DNA of 64,000 nucleotides, taken from assembly GCF_001747105.1 (NCBI RefSeq), contig NZ_MDGQ01000005.1, positions 1,488,001 through 1,552,000 on the forward strand, given 5' to 3'. Each line of letters opens with the position of its first letter. The first letter of the stretch is position 1. The DNA comes from Roseivirga misakiensis. GTDB taxonomy: Bacteria > Bacteroidota > Bacteroidia > Cytophagales > Cyclobacteriaceae. Under the pieces are notes generated by a model. The model saw only the letters and a list, made by a program, of their open reading frames with translations, searched no databases and was not told the DNA's origin. This document shows positions 17,118-26,164 of the stretch, piece by piece. Made by a program: the position numbers and the translations under genes.

Positions 17118-18318
17118 GAAAAAGACACTTACCGAAGAAGATGATGCTTTGTTAGTAGAATTGGGCGTAGAGGTTGAGGTAAAAAAAGCGGTAAAGCATA
17201 CGCCACGTGAAGAACGGATTATTGCGGGCTTTGAAGAGATTCAAAAGTTTGTGGAAGATCACGGCAAACTGCCTGAGCATGGTGAAGAGAAAGATATTTT
17301 TGAAAGGCTTTATGCGGTAAGATTAGATCAAATTCGCAAACTAGATGAATGCAGGGAACTAGTGCAGCCCATGGACTATCAAAATCTGTTAGACGCTGGC
17401 GCTACTCTGAATATTGAAACGGAAGCTACTCTGAATGATGAAGAGCTACTTGCCCAGCTGGGTTTAGAAGATCAGGAAAACTCCATCACGAAGCTGAAGC
17501 ATGTCAAAACCCGCGCAGAAAAGCGGGCAGCAGAAGAAATAGCCAATCGTACTGCTTGTGAAGATTTTGAGCAATTTAAGCCGCTATTTGAGGCTGTTAA
17601 AAGGGATATGTTTGATGGCTTGAGACCAACCATTCGCTTTAGAAAAGATGCCGGCTTTACCAAAACTACACTAGGTCGGGAGCAATTTATTATTGTTGGA
17701 GGGCAGATTGCCTATATAGCCGAGGTAGGAGAAACCATCAAGGCACCTAATGGCGAAGACGATGCACGATTGAGGGTGATTTATGCCAATGGCACTGAAA
17801 GCAATATCTTATTAAGGTCTCTTATTCGGGCCATGTATAAGGACGAAACCAGCAGGTTTATTACTGGCGCTAACTCCGGGCCACTCTTTTCTGGTGAAAA
17901 CAGTGCTGATGATCAAGAAAGCGGTACTATCTATGTGCTTCGCAGTTTATCAAATCATCCGGCTATTAAGGAAAGTAGAGACATAGTTCATAAGATAGGA
18001 GTGACGGGTGGAGAGGTTCAGAAACGCGTTGTCAACGCTAAAAATGATCCCACTTTTCTTTTAGCAGAGGTAGAGATAGTAGCTACTTATAAGCTTGCCA
18101 ATATTAACCGGGTCAAGCTTGAGCAAATTATCCATAAGGTTTTAAGCCCTGCCCGGCTTGATATTGAGATGAAAGATCGTTTTGGCAAGCCTGTAAAAGC
18201 CAAAGAGTGGTTTTTAGTACCCATATTTATCATTGATGAATTGGTAGAGATATTAAAGCAAGGTCGTTTAAGAGATTATTATTACGACCCTAAATCGGCA
18301 GAATTGAAACAAAGATAG
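17110..18318 (+). CDS. GIY-YIG (T5orf172/MUG113-type) nuclease of the defence operon
   Basis: 402 residues. The C-terminal ~110 residues form a GIY-YIG domain: TIYVL (273-277) stands for GIY, HKIGVT (294-299) for YIG, Arg306 and Glu338 (KLEQIIH) are placed as the catalytic pair, matching the T5orf172 subfamily. The N-terminal ~75 residues (FEEIQKFVEDHGKLP, then DIFERLYAVRLDQIR) resemble a small module also seen at the helicase C-terminus; the middle is a ~120-residue unassigned region. Eight-base overlap with the helicase gene means coupled expression. It is the best candidate for the DNA-cutting subunit of the operon. Assignment to the family is firm; the restriction role is inference from context. 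Confidence 0.85.
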   Translation: MTKKKTLTEEDDALLVELGVEVEVKKAVKHTPREERIIAGFEEIQKFVEDHGKLPEHGEEKDIFERLYAVRLDQIRKLDECRELVQPMDYQNLLDAGATLNIETEATLNDEELLAQLGLEDQENSITKLKHVKTRAEKRAAEEIANRTACEDFEQFKPLFEAVKRDMFDGLRPTIRFRKDAGFTKTTLGREQFIIVGGQIAYIAEVGETIKAPNGEDDARLRVIYANGTESNILLRSLIRAMYKDETSRFITGANSGPLFSGENSADDQESGTIYVLRSLSNHPAIKESRDIVHKIGVTGGEVQKRVVNAKNDPTFLLAEVEIVATYKLANINRVKLEQIIHKVLSPARLDIEMKDRFGKPVKAKEWFLVPIFIIDELVEILKQGRLRDYYYDPKSAELKQR

Positions 18319-18400
18319 AGACACCCAAGATTACAGAAACATTGTCTCCTATAGTGCAATAAGGAGTTGAGTAAAAAAAATGAGAACTAAATAGCAAATC

Positions 18401-19372
18401 ATGCTTTGGAATAAAGAAGAGAGATACACGCATCTTCCCTATGAAAATGAGGCTGAACTTGAAAGTGCAGTGAATGAAGTAAAGTCACAGTTATTTGGTT
18501 CTAAACGTATTTATCTCGATGACAAAAAGAAGATTGGAAAAAGAGGAAAAACCAATAACCTCCCTGATGGCTATTTAATAGACTTAACAAATCAGAAGGA
18601 TCCTAAAGTCTTTGTTGTTGAAAATGATTTGACTAGCCATCAGCATTTAAAACACATAGCAGTTCAAATTTTAGAATTCTCTCTTTCTTTTGAAGCATCT
18701 AAGGTTAAAGTAAAAAATGTAATCAAAGAGATGCTCCAGAAACGACAAGTTGAATGGAGAAAATGCGAGTTATTTGCCAAAGAAAATGGATTTGAAAATG
18801 TGGATTATTTACTTGAGTCGATTATCCACAAACCGGATTCATTTAATGCTTTACTGATTATTGATGAACTAGGAGAGGAACTAGAAACCGTATTAATTAG
18901 TCGCTTTCGTTTTCCTGTGGAGACGGTTACCCTTAAGAGGTTTAAAAGTGATAAAGGTGACATTCTTTATGATTTTGAGCCTTTCCTTAATGATTTATCG
19001 GAAGACACTGAAAAAGTGAATATTACGGATATTGATACTATTGTTGTTCCAGCCCGTGAAGATGGGTTCAATGAGGTATTCATTGGTGAAGATTGTTGGT
19101 ATGCCATTCGTCTAAATTCTTCCATGATTCCGATGATCAAATATATAGCAGCTTATCAGGTAGCTCCTATATCCGCAATAACACATATTGCAGAGGTGAA
19201 ATCAATTGATCAATACAAAGACACGAATAAGTATATATTGACCTTTACTGATCCTGCTGAAAAAGTTAAAAAGGTTTCGATTGGAAAAATTAAAGGAAAA
19301 GCTCCTCAGAGCCCTCGTTATTCTTCTAAAGAAAGAATATTAAAGGCGAAGTCATTAGACGAGGTTTTTTAA
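18401..19372 (+). CDS. PD-(D/E)XK-like protein downstream of the defence operon
   Basis: 323 residues, no family I can name. The first ~90 residues look like a restriction-endonuclease fold: a helix with acidic residues (ENEAELESAVNEV), then LPDGYLIDL (Asp56) and KVFVVENDL (Glu74), giving D...E as in PD-(D/E)XK enzymes; the usual lysine of ExK is Asp76, so activity is uncertain. A second half (~150-300) has mixed alpha/beta character with LLIIDELGEELE and repeated lysine-rich strands near the C-terminus. It starts 82 bases after the GIY-YIG gene on the same strand and may be transcribed with it, or be an independent defence cargo gene. Confidence 0.6.
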   Translation: MLWNKEERYTHLPYENEAELESAVNEVKSQLFGSKRIYLDDKKKIGKRGKTNNLPDGYLIDLTNQKDPKVFVVENDLTSHQHLKHIAVQILEFSLSFEASKVKVKNVIKEMLQKRQVEWRKCELFAKENGFENVDYLLESIIHKPDSFNALLIIDELGEELETVLISRFRFPVETVTLKRFKSDKGDILYDFEPFLNDLSEDTEKVNITDIDTIVVPAREDGFNEVFIGEDCWYAIRLNSSMIPMIKYIAAYQVAPISAITHIAEVKSIDQYKDTNKYILTFTDPAEKVKKVSIGKIKGKAPQSPRYSSKERILKAKSLDEVF

Positions 19373-19455
19373 CATTACTATTCTTGTACAATCTCATGTG
19401 CGTTACTTTAACCTCTGAACCTCAATTATCTATTATAAAATTTTAAATCCCAAGC

Positions 19456-20775
19456 TTAGTTTTCCTTTACCAACCCCACCACAAACCTCGTCAGACCACT
19501 ATCTCTGCTATAAGTTAGTGTACCTCCATGCGCTCTGACGATATTGCGAGAAAGCGCCAAGCCAATTCCTGAACCATCTGCTTTGGTCGTATAAAACGGA
19601 ACAAATATCTCCTGTACTCTATCTTCAGACACGCCAGCCCCATTATCAATTACTTGAATCAACATACGTTCATCGATTTTAGAGACATTCACCCAAATCG
19701 ATGCATTATTCACTGCTCTAACAGCATCCAGCGCATTCTTAATCAAATTAATCAGCACTTGAGTCATCAAATGACGGTCTATCTTCAATGGACCATTGAA
19801 ATTGTCTTCGTACACGATGGATATGGCATCTTCAGGCTGCATAAGTGAAGACAAAGAATCAAGGAGTTCTTTGCTTTGAACGAGTTCCAAGTGAGGTGCC
19901 ACTGGACGATTGATTTGCTTATAAGCTTCCACAAATTTGAGCATACCCTCAGTGCGTACCTCTATGGCTTCAAGACTCTTAGCAACGTTTTTCTGATCTC
20001 TTTCAGCAAGTGATTCTAGCGCTTCATCTTTGATCAGTTTTTTGTTGACTACTCGAATAAGAGAAAGGATAGGAGTAGTCGAGTTCATAATCTCGTGCGT
20101 CATTACGCGCATCAGTTTTTGGTAGCTTTCTAACTCTTTGGCATCCAAAGAACTTCGTATATCGGCAAGAGAAACCAAGCGATAAGGCTTTCCTTTTAGT
20201 TTGAAAGACTCACTCTTGACAAAAAGTTTTTGTCCGTTTTTATGATCGATCCATTCGGTACTTATTCCTTCGCCTTTCTTAAATACCTGATAGATTTGAG
20301 GATAGTCTGCTTCAAATTTATCGATATGAATAAAATCGGTGATTTCAAGCAGCTTGCTAAAGGCCTTGTTGCTGAAAACCACTTCTCCGGTCTCTTTAAA
20401 ACAAATTACAGCTACCGATACATGCCTTAATACGGTCTGCAAAAGCCTGAATTCTGCCTCTTTATTGGTTTGAAGAGATTCCATTCGCTCGGTGATCAAG
20501 TTGTAGGCCTTTTCTAAGTCTTTGCTATTGGTTTGTTTCTGATAAGTTCTGCTATAGTCTCCAAATGAGATGGCATTTAGAAAATTCGCCCAGTTTCTTT
20601 CCTGTTTTCTCAAATACCAAGTCATCTCAATGGACATAATCAAAATAAGCATGGCAAACATAACGGGGGTCACGGATAAATCAGTTTCGAGATATGAATA
20701 ACACATACCGATCGCTAGGCCAACAATGATGATGACGCGTATGAATACGTAAAAGAAGCTCGTTTTAAATGTCAT
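19456..20775 (-). CDS. Sensor histidine kinase, NtrB/NtrY-like
   Basis: 439 residues. Two N-terminal membrane helices (about 8-28 and 36-54) with almost no periplasmic loop, then a PAS-like domain (~105-205), the phosphoacceptor H-box MTHEIMNSTTP (His227) and a HATPase domain with NLIKNALDA, DNGAGVS and GSGIGLALS. The lack of an extracellular sensor suggests it reads a membrane or internal cue. The start overlaps the end of the regulator gene by 11 bases, so the two form a cognate pair, with the regulator first in the transcript. Confidence 0.93.
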   Translation of the reverse strand: MTFKTSFFYVFIRVIIIVGLAIGMCYSYLETDLSVTPVMFAMLILIMSIEMTWYLRKQERNWANFLNAISFGDYSRTYQKQTNSKDLEKAYNLITERMESLQTNKEAEFRLLQTVLRHVSVAVICFKETGEVVFSNKAFSKLLEITDFIHIDKFEADYPQIYQVFKKGEGISTEWIDHKNGQKLFVKSESFKLKGKPYRLVSLADIRSSLDAKELESYQKLMRVMTHEIMNSTTPILSLIRVVNKKLIKDEALESLAERDQKNVAKSLEAIEVRTEGMLKFVEAYKQINRPVAPHLELVQSKELLDSLSSLMQPEDAISIVYEDNFNGPLKIDRHLMTQVLINLIKNALDAVRAVNNASIWVNVSKIDERMLIQVIDNGAGVSEDRVQEIFVPFYTTKADGSGIGLALSRNIVRAHGGTLTYSRDSGLTRFVVGLVKEN

Positions 20776-22090
20776 ACTTCTTTAATTTTCTATAGAGTGT
20801 ATTTCTGCCGATACCAAGCTCATTCGCTGCATGAGTAATGTTTCCCGCGTGTCGCTCCATTACCTCTACAATTTTCAGTTTCTCTACTTCATAAAGGTTA
20901 TCAGCTTTCTTTTCTGATTCATCGGCACCCTTAAATGATTCATGGCTATCCATAATGACCATTCGCTCAATTGTATTTTTGAGCTCTCTAATATTTCCAG
21001 GCCAATGATAATCTTCCAATGATCTTAACTGAGTTTTATCGAGTTTAAATTTTCGCTCATATTTCTGATTAAAGTGCTGTAGAAAGTGATCTACAAGCGA
21101 TTTTATATCCTCACGTCTGTTTCTGAGTGGTGGAAGGTCAATGTGTACCGTGTTAATTCTAAATAGGAGATCTTGCCGAAATTGACTTGTATCGCTAAGT
21201 TCTTCAAGCGTTTTGTGGGTGGTGCTAATTAAACGGATATCAATGGCTCTCGGCCTGTGATCACCCACACGACTTACCGCTCTGTTTTGTAATGCCGAAA
21301 GCATCTTGGTTTGAAGGACTAGGGGTAGGTTCCCAATTTCGTCCAGTAATAGCGTACCCAAATTGGCTCCTTCCATCAGGCCTGTTTTGTCTTCAGTAGC
21401 ATCGGTAAATGCTCCTTGCATGTGACCAAATAGGGTAGATTCAAACAAACCTGAGGAAATGGCACTGAGGTCTGCATTAATGAATGGTTGCGCGGCCCTA
21501 GCAGATTGTTGATGGATAAGCCTTGCGAGCATCTCTTTTCCTGTACCATGTGGACCAGTAATGAGTACTGAAGCTTCTGTATTGGCTACTTTGGAAACCA
21601 TTTTCATCATATGTTGCATGGCCGTAGACTGACCTACAATCATGCTCCCAAGCTGGTTGGATTGATGGATAAGTAAATTCCTGCTATCTGTTACTTCTGC
21701 TAAATCTTCCTGCGTTTTAGCCAGATTTAGCCCTGCCTGTACAGTGGCTACAAGTTTTTCATTAGAGAAGGGTTTTTCTAAGAAGTCCGTCGCCCCTTGC
21801 TTTAGAGATTGAACGGCAACATCAAGGAAGCCATGTGCTGTCAGTACAATGATAGAGATATGAGGCTTTAGGTCTTTAAATTTCTTGATCCATGCCAGAC
21901 CTTCCGCACCATCTGAGTCGCCAATGGCAAAGTTGAGATCGAGTAGAATTACTTTTATATCCGAAGTTTCTAGTAAGGAGATAGCGCTATTTGGGTGCTC
22001 CAAGGTTTGAATTTCACCGAAAGCATCTTCCAATACCATGCTTATGGTGTGAAGCATTAAATCATCATCGTCTATTGCGAGTATTTCCAC
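20765..22090 (-). CDS. Sigma-54-dependent response regulator
   Basis: 441 residues, GTG start. The receiver domain (1-120) has the acidic pocket IDDDD and phosphoacceptor Asp51. The AAA+ domain has Walker A GPHGTGKE (179-186), the sigma-54 contact loop GAFTDA (226-231), a variant of GAFTGA, and Walker B LLLDEIGN. A Fis-type helix-turn-helix (NITHAANELGIGRNTLYRKL) closes the protein. It should activate sigma-54 promoters when phosphorylated by the overlapping kinase. A perfect dyad lies 18 bases upstream of its own start, towards the divergent permease gene, which is the likely target. The GAFTDA variant occurs in other family members and need not impair activity. Confidence 0.94.
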   Translation of the reverse strand: MEILAIDDDDLMLHTISMVLEDAFGEIQTLEHPNSAISLLETSDIKVILLDLNFAIGDSDGAEGLAWIKKFKDLKPHISIIVLTAHGFLDVAVQSLKQGATDFLEKPFSNEKLVATVQAGLNLAKTQEDLAEVTDSRNLLIHQSNQLGSMIVGQSTAMQHMMKMVSKVANTEASVLITGPHGTGKEMLARLIHQQSARAAQPFINADLSAISSGLFESTLFGHMQGAFTDATEDKTGLMEGANLGTLLLDEIGNLPLVLQTKMLSALQNRAVSRVGDHRPRAIDIRLISTTHKTLEELSDTSQFRQDLLFRINTVHIDLPPLRNRREDIKSLVDHFLQHFNQKYERKFKLDKTQLRSLEDYHWPGNIRELKNTIERMVIMDSHESFKGADESEKKADNLYEVEKLKIVEVMERHAGNITHAANELGIGRNTLYRKLKKYDI

Positions 22091-22107
22091 AAATAAATAT
22101 AGTAATT

Positions 22108-22130
22108 TACTGTTCTAGGTTGGAACAGTA
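22108..22130. promoter_or_regulatory. Perfect dyad, candidate binding site of the sigma-54 regulator
   Basis: TACTGTTC and GAACAGTA form 8-bp arms around a 7-base spacer. The site is 18 bases from the regulator start and 123 bases before the permease start, as expected for an upstream activating sequence bound by a Fis-type dimer. No well-spaced -24/-12 element was found between it and the permease. Confidence 0.55.
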
Positions 22131-22253
22131 GCATGTACTTATGCGATCACTTTCGACCTTGATTGTTAGAAAATATAGTATATGCAATAGATAATCAGTT
22201 AGTTACGATTTATGGCAAGCCTTTAGCCTATTAATGGTCAAACGCAAACTATT

Positions 22254-24677
22254 ATGACTAAGACATTCTTTCTTTCCATCATTCGTAACCTCTGGAAAAA
22301 CAGAGTCACTTCTGCTATTAACGTTGTAGCGCTTACGCTTGGACTCAGTAGTCTTCTATTTCTATATGTACAGGAGCGATACGAACAAAACTTCGACACA
22401 AACCAACCACTGGTTGATCAAATATATCGAGTCAATCTGAGCATAGATTATCCAAATGGCCTACAAAAAACTGGACTTACACAGTCTATGTTAGCTAAGT
22501 CGTTGAGGACTGAATATCCAGAGTTAAAAAGTGTTATTCAGACTTTTGGGCCTAGCAATACCTTGGTGAGTATCAACCCTGGTACTAGAGCTGAGCGGGT
22601 GTTTGAGGAAGGTAGAAAGCTATTGATGGCTGATAGTGCCTTTCTAAGAAACTTCGACTACGATTTTATTGCTGGAAACAAACGAACGGCCCTAGATGAT
22701 CGAAACTCACTCGTACTTTCTACCAAAATGGTTGAGAAGTATTACCCAGAGTACGTAGGCAAAGAGGCTGGTATATTAGGCAAAGAGGTTGTGCTTTTCG
22801 ATTCCATTCGTGTGTACATCACAGGTGTCATCGATAACCCACCAAGTAATAGCAATATTCCATTTCAACTGTTATCCACTGCCGAAACTTACTATAGAAT
22901 TAACCCTTGGGATAGAGATAATTGGGGAAACCTGTCGTCAGGTTTGACATGGATTGTCTTGAAGGATGGTCAAAAGCCAGAGGATTTTGAATCGCGTTTT
23001 CCTCAAATGGTGGATAAGTACCGAACTAAAGATGATGCAGAGATCAGCACTTACAGCCTGATTAACCTAAAAGATGTCCATAATGATCCACAGTGGGGAT
23101 TTTCTGGAAACTATACGAACGACCCTACGATGGCGATAGCCTTTTGGGCACTGAGCATTTTTATTGCGCTTTCGGCTTGCATCAACTTTATCAATATTCA
23201 AACGGCGCAAGTGATCACTCGTTCTAAAGAAGTTGGTGTTAGAAAGGTTTTAGGCGGAAGTCGTGGTCAGTTAATTATGCAGTTTTTGGTAGAAACAGTC
23301 TTCCTAACTACAATCTCGTTCTTTTTGGCTATTTGGATCACTGAATTGGCCTTAACAGGATGGAATGGTTTGCTCACGATTGTACAAATGAACATGCAAA
23401 TCGATCAATCGGCTTGGTTATTCGGTATAGTGCTCATTTTCGGGATCAGTTTACTGGCTGGAATTTATCCAGCGATTAAATTATCCGCCTATAAGCCTTC
23501 GGAAGCATTACGCAGTGGATTTTCAGGTTTAACCGCTAAAAAGTCTGGCTTAAATATGCGCCAAATATTGGTAGTGACTCAATTTAGCATTACCCAATTG
23601 ATGATTATCGGTACTATCGTGGTCTCTGTACAAATGAAGTATTTCATTAACAAAGACTTAGGTTTTGATAAAGAGCAGATGTTAACGATTACGGCTTACC
23701 AGCCTGATCGTAACAAAGTAGATCAATTGACCCAAGTAATTGAGTCTATGCCAGAAGTTATTTCTTATAACTTCGGTTCTGGTCCGGCGATGGATGCCGG
23801 TAGTTATGGCACTACTTTCAGAGAAGTAGGTCATGACGAAAAAGGAGAAATTAGATCACGAAATAAGTTTGTAGATCATCGTTTTATCAGCAATTATAAT
23901 ATAGAACTAGTGGCTGGTAGAAATTTCCGCGCCGATGAATACAATGATACGATTGAGGCATTTATCGTTAACGAAAGGTTTGTAAAGGAACTTTCTGTAG
24001 AAAACCCACAAGAGGCGATCGGCAAGTTGATAGACTGCTATGGTACTCGTGCAAGAATCGTTGGCGTAACCAAAGATTTTCATTTAGATCGATTAGACTT
24101 AGAAATCGAACCTCTTATTATGTTCCCATGGTGTGAACAAGTCAACAGTGTGGATTTAAAGATCGCCTCAAGTAATCTTCCTTCGGCCCTGAAAACCTTG
24201 GAAGAAGCTTGGTTGACTGTTTTTCCAACTAGAGCTTTCCGATACCGTACTGTGGATGACTACATTACTGATAGCTACATCGTCGAAGATATTATGTTGA
24301 AGAGTGTTCGAATCTTCTCACTAGTTGCCATTATAATCGGTTGTCTAGGACTATATGGTTTGGTTTCCTTTATGGCGACGAAAAGAACTAAGGAGATTGG
24401 AATTCGCAAAGTATTGGGTGCTTCATTCGGTCAGATTCTCTTTAGTTTCTCACGAAGGTTCTATGTACTTACCTTCATAGCCTTTTTGCTCAGCGCCCCA
24501 CTAGCCTACAAGGCCATGGAAGTATGGTTGGATAATTACAAATACAGAATATCGTTGAGCTGGGAGCTCTTTGCCTTCGGTCTTCTAGTCACTTTTACTT
24601 TAACGTTGCTCACAGTGGGTTACATTTCGTTGAAAGCGGCAAGAACCAACCCGGCGGAAACACTCCAAATAGAGTAG
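22254..24677 (+). CDS. FtsX/MacB-type ABC transporter permease
   Basis: 807 residues with the tandem FtsX layout: an N-terminal anchor (~15-40), a MacB-like periplasmic core, a first FtsX block with EVGVRKVLGGSRGQL, a second periplasmic core and a final FtsX block with EIGIRKVLGASFGQI. Unlike the PadR-linked permease it has no cytoplasmic prefix domain. No ATPase is adjacent, so it must pair with one encoded elsewhere or act without one. It is divergent from the sigma-54 regulator/kinase pair and separated from it by a dyad that the regulator could bind, so it is the probable target of that two-component system. Confidence 0.9.
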   Translation: MTKTFFLSIIRNLWKNRVTSAINVVALTLGLSSLLFLYVQERYEQNFDTNQPLVDQIYRVNLSIDYPNGLQKTGLTQSMLAKSLRTEYPELKSVIQTFGPSNTLVSINPGTRAERVFEEGRKLLMADSAFLRNFDYDFIAGNKRTALDDRNSLVLSTKMVEKYYPEYVGKEAGILGKEVVLFDSIRVYITGVIDNPPSNSNIPFQLLSTAETYYRINPWDRDNWGNLSSGLTWIVLKDGQKPEDFESRFPQMVDKYRTKDDAEISTYSLINLKDVHNDPQWGFSGNYTNDPTMAIAFWALSIFIALSACINFINIQTAQVITRSKEVGVRKVLGGSRGQLIMQFLVETVFLTTISFFLAIWITELALTGWNGLLTIVQMNMQIDQSAWLFGIVLIFGISLLAGIYPAIKLSAYKPSEALRSGFSGLTAKKSGLNMRQILVVTQFSITQLMIIGTIVVSVQMKYFINKDLGFDKEQMLTITAYQPDRNKVDQLTQVIESMPEVISYNFGSGPAMDAGSYGTTFREVGHDEKGEIRSRNKFVDHRFISNYNIELVAGRNFRADEYNDTIEAFIVNERFVKELSVENPQEAIGKLIDCYGTRARIVGVTKDFHLDRLDLEIEPLIMFPWCEQVNSVDLKIASSNLPSALKTLEEAWLTVFPTRAFRYRTVDDYITDSYIVEDIMLKSVRIFSLVAIIIGCLGLYGLVSFMATKRTKEIGIRKVLGASFGQILFSFSRRFYVLTFIAFLLSAPLAYKAMEVWLDNYKYRISLSWELFAFGLLVTFTLTLLTVGYISLKAARTNPAETLQIE

Positions 24678-24683
24678 GAGTGC

Positions 24684-25343
24684 TTAAGAGAGAATGTCCT
24701 TGATGCGGCTGAAAGAAATCTCTTCGAAACTTTTGATAACCAAGTCTGCCTTACGGTAGTCTTGGTTTTTTGAATGTATACTCTCAAAACCAATGCAAAA
24801 GAGCTCAGCGCTTTTAGCAGCTTCAATGCCATTTGTGGCATCTTCTATCACCAAACATTCTGAACGCTCAAACCCTGTGGCTTGAGTAGCCTTGACAAAG
24901 ATTTCAGGATGTGGTTTTGAAGCCTTCAGATCGGCACCACTGAGTTTGGCCTTGAAATATTTGTTGAGATCAAAACGATCGAAAATCCTGTTGATGGTCT
25001 GCATAGAAGCAGAAGATGCTAGAACGAGTGTCAAACCGTTTTGGTGGTAGTCCTCAATGATATTTCTGACTCCTTTAATGAGGTCAAATGTTTTGTCAGT
25101 TTTGAAGATTACATCGAAATGCTGTCGCTTGATGGCCACCATTTCTGTGGCCGAATGCTTCAACTGAAATATCTCGATCAGTTCGCGACAGACATTAATG
25201 GTCGACTTGCCCCTCAATGTATCATATAGTTCATCGGAAACGACAATACCAACCTCTTTAAACATGGCGTAGTATGCCTTTTGATGCAGCGGTTCACTGT
25301 CAATAATGACTCCATCCATATCAAATATTACAGCTTTCAGCAT
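24684..25343 (-). CDS. HAD-superfamily phosphatase, beta-phosphoglucomutase-like
   Basis: 219 residues. Motif I is DMDGVIIDSEP (Asp8/Asp10), motif II is LASSAS, the lysine motif is KASKPHPEIF and motif III is VIEDATNGIEAA. A helical cap inserted after motif I places it in subfamily IA, near beta-phosphoglucomutase and 2-deoxyglucose-6-phosphatase types; the substrate is probably a small sugar phosphate. It ends 6 bases from the convergent permease gene and appears to be a single-gene unit. Confidence 0.9.
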   Translation of the reverse strand: MLKAVIFDMDGVIIDSEPLHQKAYYAMFKEVGIVVSDELYDTLRGKSTINVCRELIEIFQLKHSATEMVAIKRQHFDVIFKTDKTFDLIKGVRNIIEDYHQNGLTLVLASSASMQTINRIFDRFDLNKYFKAKLSGADLKASKPHPEIFVKATQATGFERSECLVIEDATNGIEAAKSAELFCIGFESIHSKNQDYRKADLVIKSFEEISFSRIKDILS

Positions 25344-25399
25344 GTTATTTCTTTAGCGCGAAGATATAGGTTTTGGATAACTCTGAAGCAGGAGGTTTT

Positions 25400-26164
25400 T
25401 TAGGACTCGAGCCAAGTCTTAAATGGAACAGCCTTCGTTTTACTGATTGCAAGTTCTTCCTTTGGTGCTGGACTCAACTTGATTTTTAACTTCCTGTTAA
25501 AGTGTTGTGAAGCCGATTGCACCGATTTTCTCGATATGATAAACTGTCTATTGGCCCTAAAGAAAAGTTCGGGATCGATTTGACTACTAATTCTCTCTAG
25601 AGTTTGATCTATTTGATACTTGTCTCCTCGATGTGTTAAGCAATAAACCATTTCGTTTTCCAATTGAAAATAGGCGATATCTAAAATTGAAAGCGGAATG
25701 ATTTGGTCTCGATAATAGACTAATAGGTTTTGTTTATAGCGCCTTGACGCTGTTTTCCGTAATTCAGTGATGGTTGCTAACAACTCATGATAGGTCGAAG
25801 TTTTGTTGGCATAAATCGTGTGGAATTTGTCTAAGGCTGCCTTCAGAGCCTCCTTTTCGATCGGTTTGAGCAGATAGTCTACACTGTTTACTTTGAAGGC
25901 TTTTAAAGCATATTCGTCGTAGGCTGAAGTGAATATTATGGGAAAATGGATTTCTATTTGCTCAAAAATTTCAAACGAATCACCGTCTGCCAGTCTAATA
26001 TCAAAGAAACCAAGGTCTGGTTTAACGTTCGACTTTATCCAGTCAACACTTTCTTTTACACTTTCTACAATGGCAAGAATTTCTATTTCCTGATTAATAG
26101 AAAGTAATATGTCGCAAAGATTTTGCGCACCACCTTGTTCGTCTTCAACGATCAATACTTTCAC
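25400..26164 (-). CDS. LytTR-family response regulator
   Basis: 254 residues, GTG start overlapping the kinase stop as GTGA. Residues 1-120 are a receiver domain (VEDEQGG, GFFDIRLADG with the phosphoacceptor Asp near 56, conserved Lys in LLKPI). Residues ~150-250 are a LytTR DNA-binding domain (IAYFQLENEMVYCLT, FFRANRQFIIS). Such regulators bind tandem 9-bp sites. As the last gene of the six-gene outer-membrane operon, it is likely regulated with, and regulates, that operon. Confidence 0.95.
   Translation of the reverse strand: MKVLIVEDEQGGAQNLCDILLSINQEIEILAIVESVKESVDWIKSNVKPDLGFFDIRLADGDSFEIFEQIEIHFPIIFTSAYDEYALKAFKVNSVDYLLKPIEKEALKAALDKFHTIYANKTSTYHELLATITELRKTASRRYKQNLLVYYRDQIIPLSILDIAYFQLENEMVYCLTHRGDKYQIDQTLERISSQIDPELFFRANRQFIISRKSVQSASQHFNRKLKIKLSPAPKEELAISKTKAVPFKTWLES

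Noticed and set aside
12150-19420. TGAGGTTCA in opposite orientation on both sides of the defence island as attachment repeats
   Set aside because: Nine bases, inverted rather than direct, and no integrase; expected by chance at this distance.
22200-22253. Sigma-54 promoter (-24/-12) before the second permease
   Set aside because: TGGCAAGCCTTTAGC has GG and GC one base too far apart; no better match was seen, so it was not listed as a feature.
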